This document shows, in pieces, positions 5,893-6,446 of a stretch of 6,446 nt of DNA. Position 1 is the stretch's first letter; each line of letters begins with the position of its first letter. Under the pieces are notes generated by a model that did no database searches, was not told the origin of the DNA, and saw only the letters and a program-made list of their open reading frames with translations. A program made the position numbers and the translations under genes. The stretch is from assembly GCA_003142355.1 (NCBI GenBank), contig PLMF01000218.1:1-6446 (forward strand), read 5' to 3'. The DNA is from Bryobacterales bacterium. GTDB lineage: Bacteria > Acidobacteriota > Terriglobia > Bryobacterales > Bryobacteraceae.

Positions 5893-5945
5893 GCGTGGCG
5901 GGGCATCCGCACTTTGGCCCCCAAAGTGCTCATGCTCTGTCGTGT
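5893..5945 (+). other. Long imperfect hairpin between the NIPSNAP and baeRF genes
   Basis: Arms 5893-5917 and 5921-5945 around a 3-nt CCC loop. The inner stem is 9 perfect pairs (GCACTTTGG with CCAAAGTGC). After a 2x2 mismatch (5907-5908 against 5930-5931) come 4 Watson-Crick pairs and then 10 more positions, 4 Watson-Crick and 6 G-U. The total is 17 Watson-Crick pairs, 6 G-U and 2 mismatches out of 25. In every G-U pair the G is on the left arm, so the structure is stable only as plus-strand RNA. No T-run follows, so it is not a classic rho-independent terminator. It could end the NIPSNAP transcript, protect its 3' end, act in the baeRF leader, or be a dispersed palindromic repeat. Confidence 0.6.
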
Positions 5946-5977
5946 CATCCACCATCACAGATCAACTCGCGACCACC

Positions 5978-6446
5978 ATGGAAGAGCCTCTCGCGCGGCT
6001 GGTGGCATACGAACCCACCACGCTGCCGGTGGTGAGCGTGTACCTGAACACTCAGCCGGATCAGCACGGACGCTCGCCCGACGCGGCGCCGTATCTTCAT
6101 CGCGAATTCAAAGCTCTCGCCAGGACCTGGGCGCCGGGTTCCCCGGAGCGTCACAGTTTCGATCGAGACGCGGAGCGAATCGTTTCCTATGTCGCCGGCA
6201 AAATAGACCCCGCGGCAAACGGGGTCGCCATATTCGCGTGTTGGGGCGCGCAAGAATTCTTCGAGGCCATCCAGTTAACCACCCCTGTCAGCGACAACCA
6301 CGTCTACGCATGCCCCCAACCTCATCTGTATCATCTGGCCCGTCTGGATGAGCAATACCCGCGATACGCCGCGGTGCTTACGGACACGAACACGGCGCGT
6401 ATCTTCGTCTTCGGGCTTGACCACGTCATCAGCGCGGAGGATGTGA
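5978..6446 (+). CDS. baeRF (bacterial eRF1-like/Vms1-like) family protein, 3'-truncated by window edge
   Basis: About 156 N-terminal residues are present and the frame is still open at the window end. Recognised by the opening LARLVAYEP, then LPVVSVYLNTQPDQHGR, a segment around VAIFACWGAQEFFEAIQL, and YPRYAAVLTDTNTARIFVFGL, which together look like the bacterial archaeo-eukaryotic-release-factor (baeRF) group. These are related to the catalytic domain of eRF1/Vms1 and are proposed to release nascent peptides from stalled ribosomes; the function of most members is untested. The part that would carry any GGQ-like catalytic loop cannot be judged from this fragment with confidence. Start choice is uncertain: ATG 5978 is taken, but an in-frame GTG at 5942 would add 12 residues (beginning VSSTITDQL). 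That GTG lies within the right arm of the 5893-5945 hairpin. Neither start has a visible Shine-Dalgarno. Confidence 0.78.
   Translation, partial: MEEPLARLVAYEPTTLPVVSVYLNTQPDQHGRSPDAAPYLHREFKALARTWAPGSPERHSFDRDAERIVSYVAGKIDPAANGVAIFACWGAQEFFEAIQLTTPVSDNHVYACPQPHLYHLARLDEQYPRYAAVLTDTNTARIFVFGLDHVISAEDV

Noticed and set aside
5587..6351. Plus-strand open frame overlapping NIPSNAP and the baeRF gene in another frame
   Set aside because: Its product is Arg/Ser/Pro-rich and spans two genes with better evidence plus the hairpin.
1..6446. CRISPR array, tRNA/rRNA gene, insertion sequence or prophage
   Set aside because: No regularly spaced repeats, transposase or integrase motifs, tRNA cloverleaf or rRNA-like segments were seen on either strand.

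Overview
The window is GC-rich bacterial chromosome with tightly packed genes. Gene content and style (leucine biosynthesis, a stand-alone NuoI, CysE, a NIPSNAP protein and a baeRF-type protein, with very short intergenic gaps) fit an acidobacterium of the Solibacter/Bryobacterales type. That placement is an inference from protein style; no rRNA or other taxonomic marker is present.

Layout, left to right. (1) Bases 1-1343: the 3' half of leuC and a complete leuD, overlapping by 4 nt; together they form the isopropylmalate isomerase of leucine synthesis. (2) 1353-3065: a STAS-domain anti-sigma-factor antagonist followed 6 nt later by an FAD/NAD(P)H oxidoreductase of the CoA-disulfide reductase family. 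(3) 3052-3728, minus strand: a toxin-antitoxin pair (ribbon-helix-helix antitoxin, PIN-domain toxin) whose toxin end overlaps the oxidoreductase end by 14 nt. (4) 3804-5475: a cytoplasmic thioredoxin-fold protein with a CPVC motif, a stand-alone complex I subunit NuoI, and serine acetyltransferase CysE. (5) 5501-5890: a small exported NIPSNAP-family protein. (6) 5893-5945: a long imperfect hairpin. (7) From 5978 to the window end: the start of a baeRF (eRF1-like) protein that runs off the edge. There is no gene-free stretch longer than 300 bases.

Several genes touch thiol/redox metabolism: the CoA-disulfide-reductase-like flavoprotein, the CPVC protein and CysE (cysteine supply). They do not form one operon, because the toxin-antitoxin pair interrupts them. 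No canonical new defence or mobile system is visible. The observations most worth a second look are a sharp switch in codon usage inside leuD near base 1017, a recurring -10-like hexamer exactly 6 nt before start codons (suggesting leaderless mRNAs), the long hairpin at 5893-5945 whose G-U pairs favour an RNA on the plus strand, the orphan nuoI, and a PIN toxin that seems to lack one acidic active-site residue.
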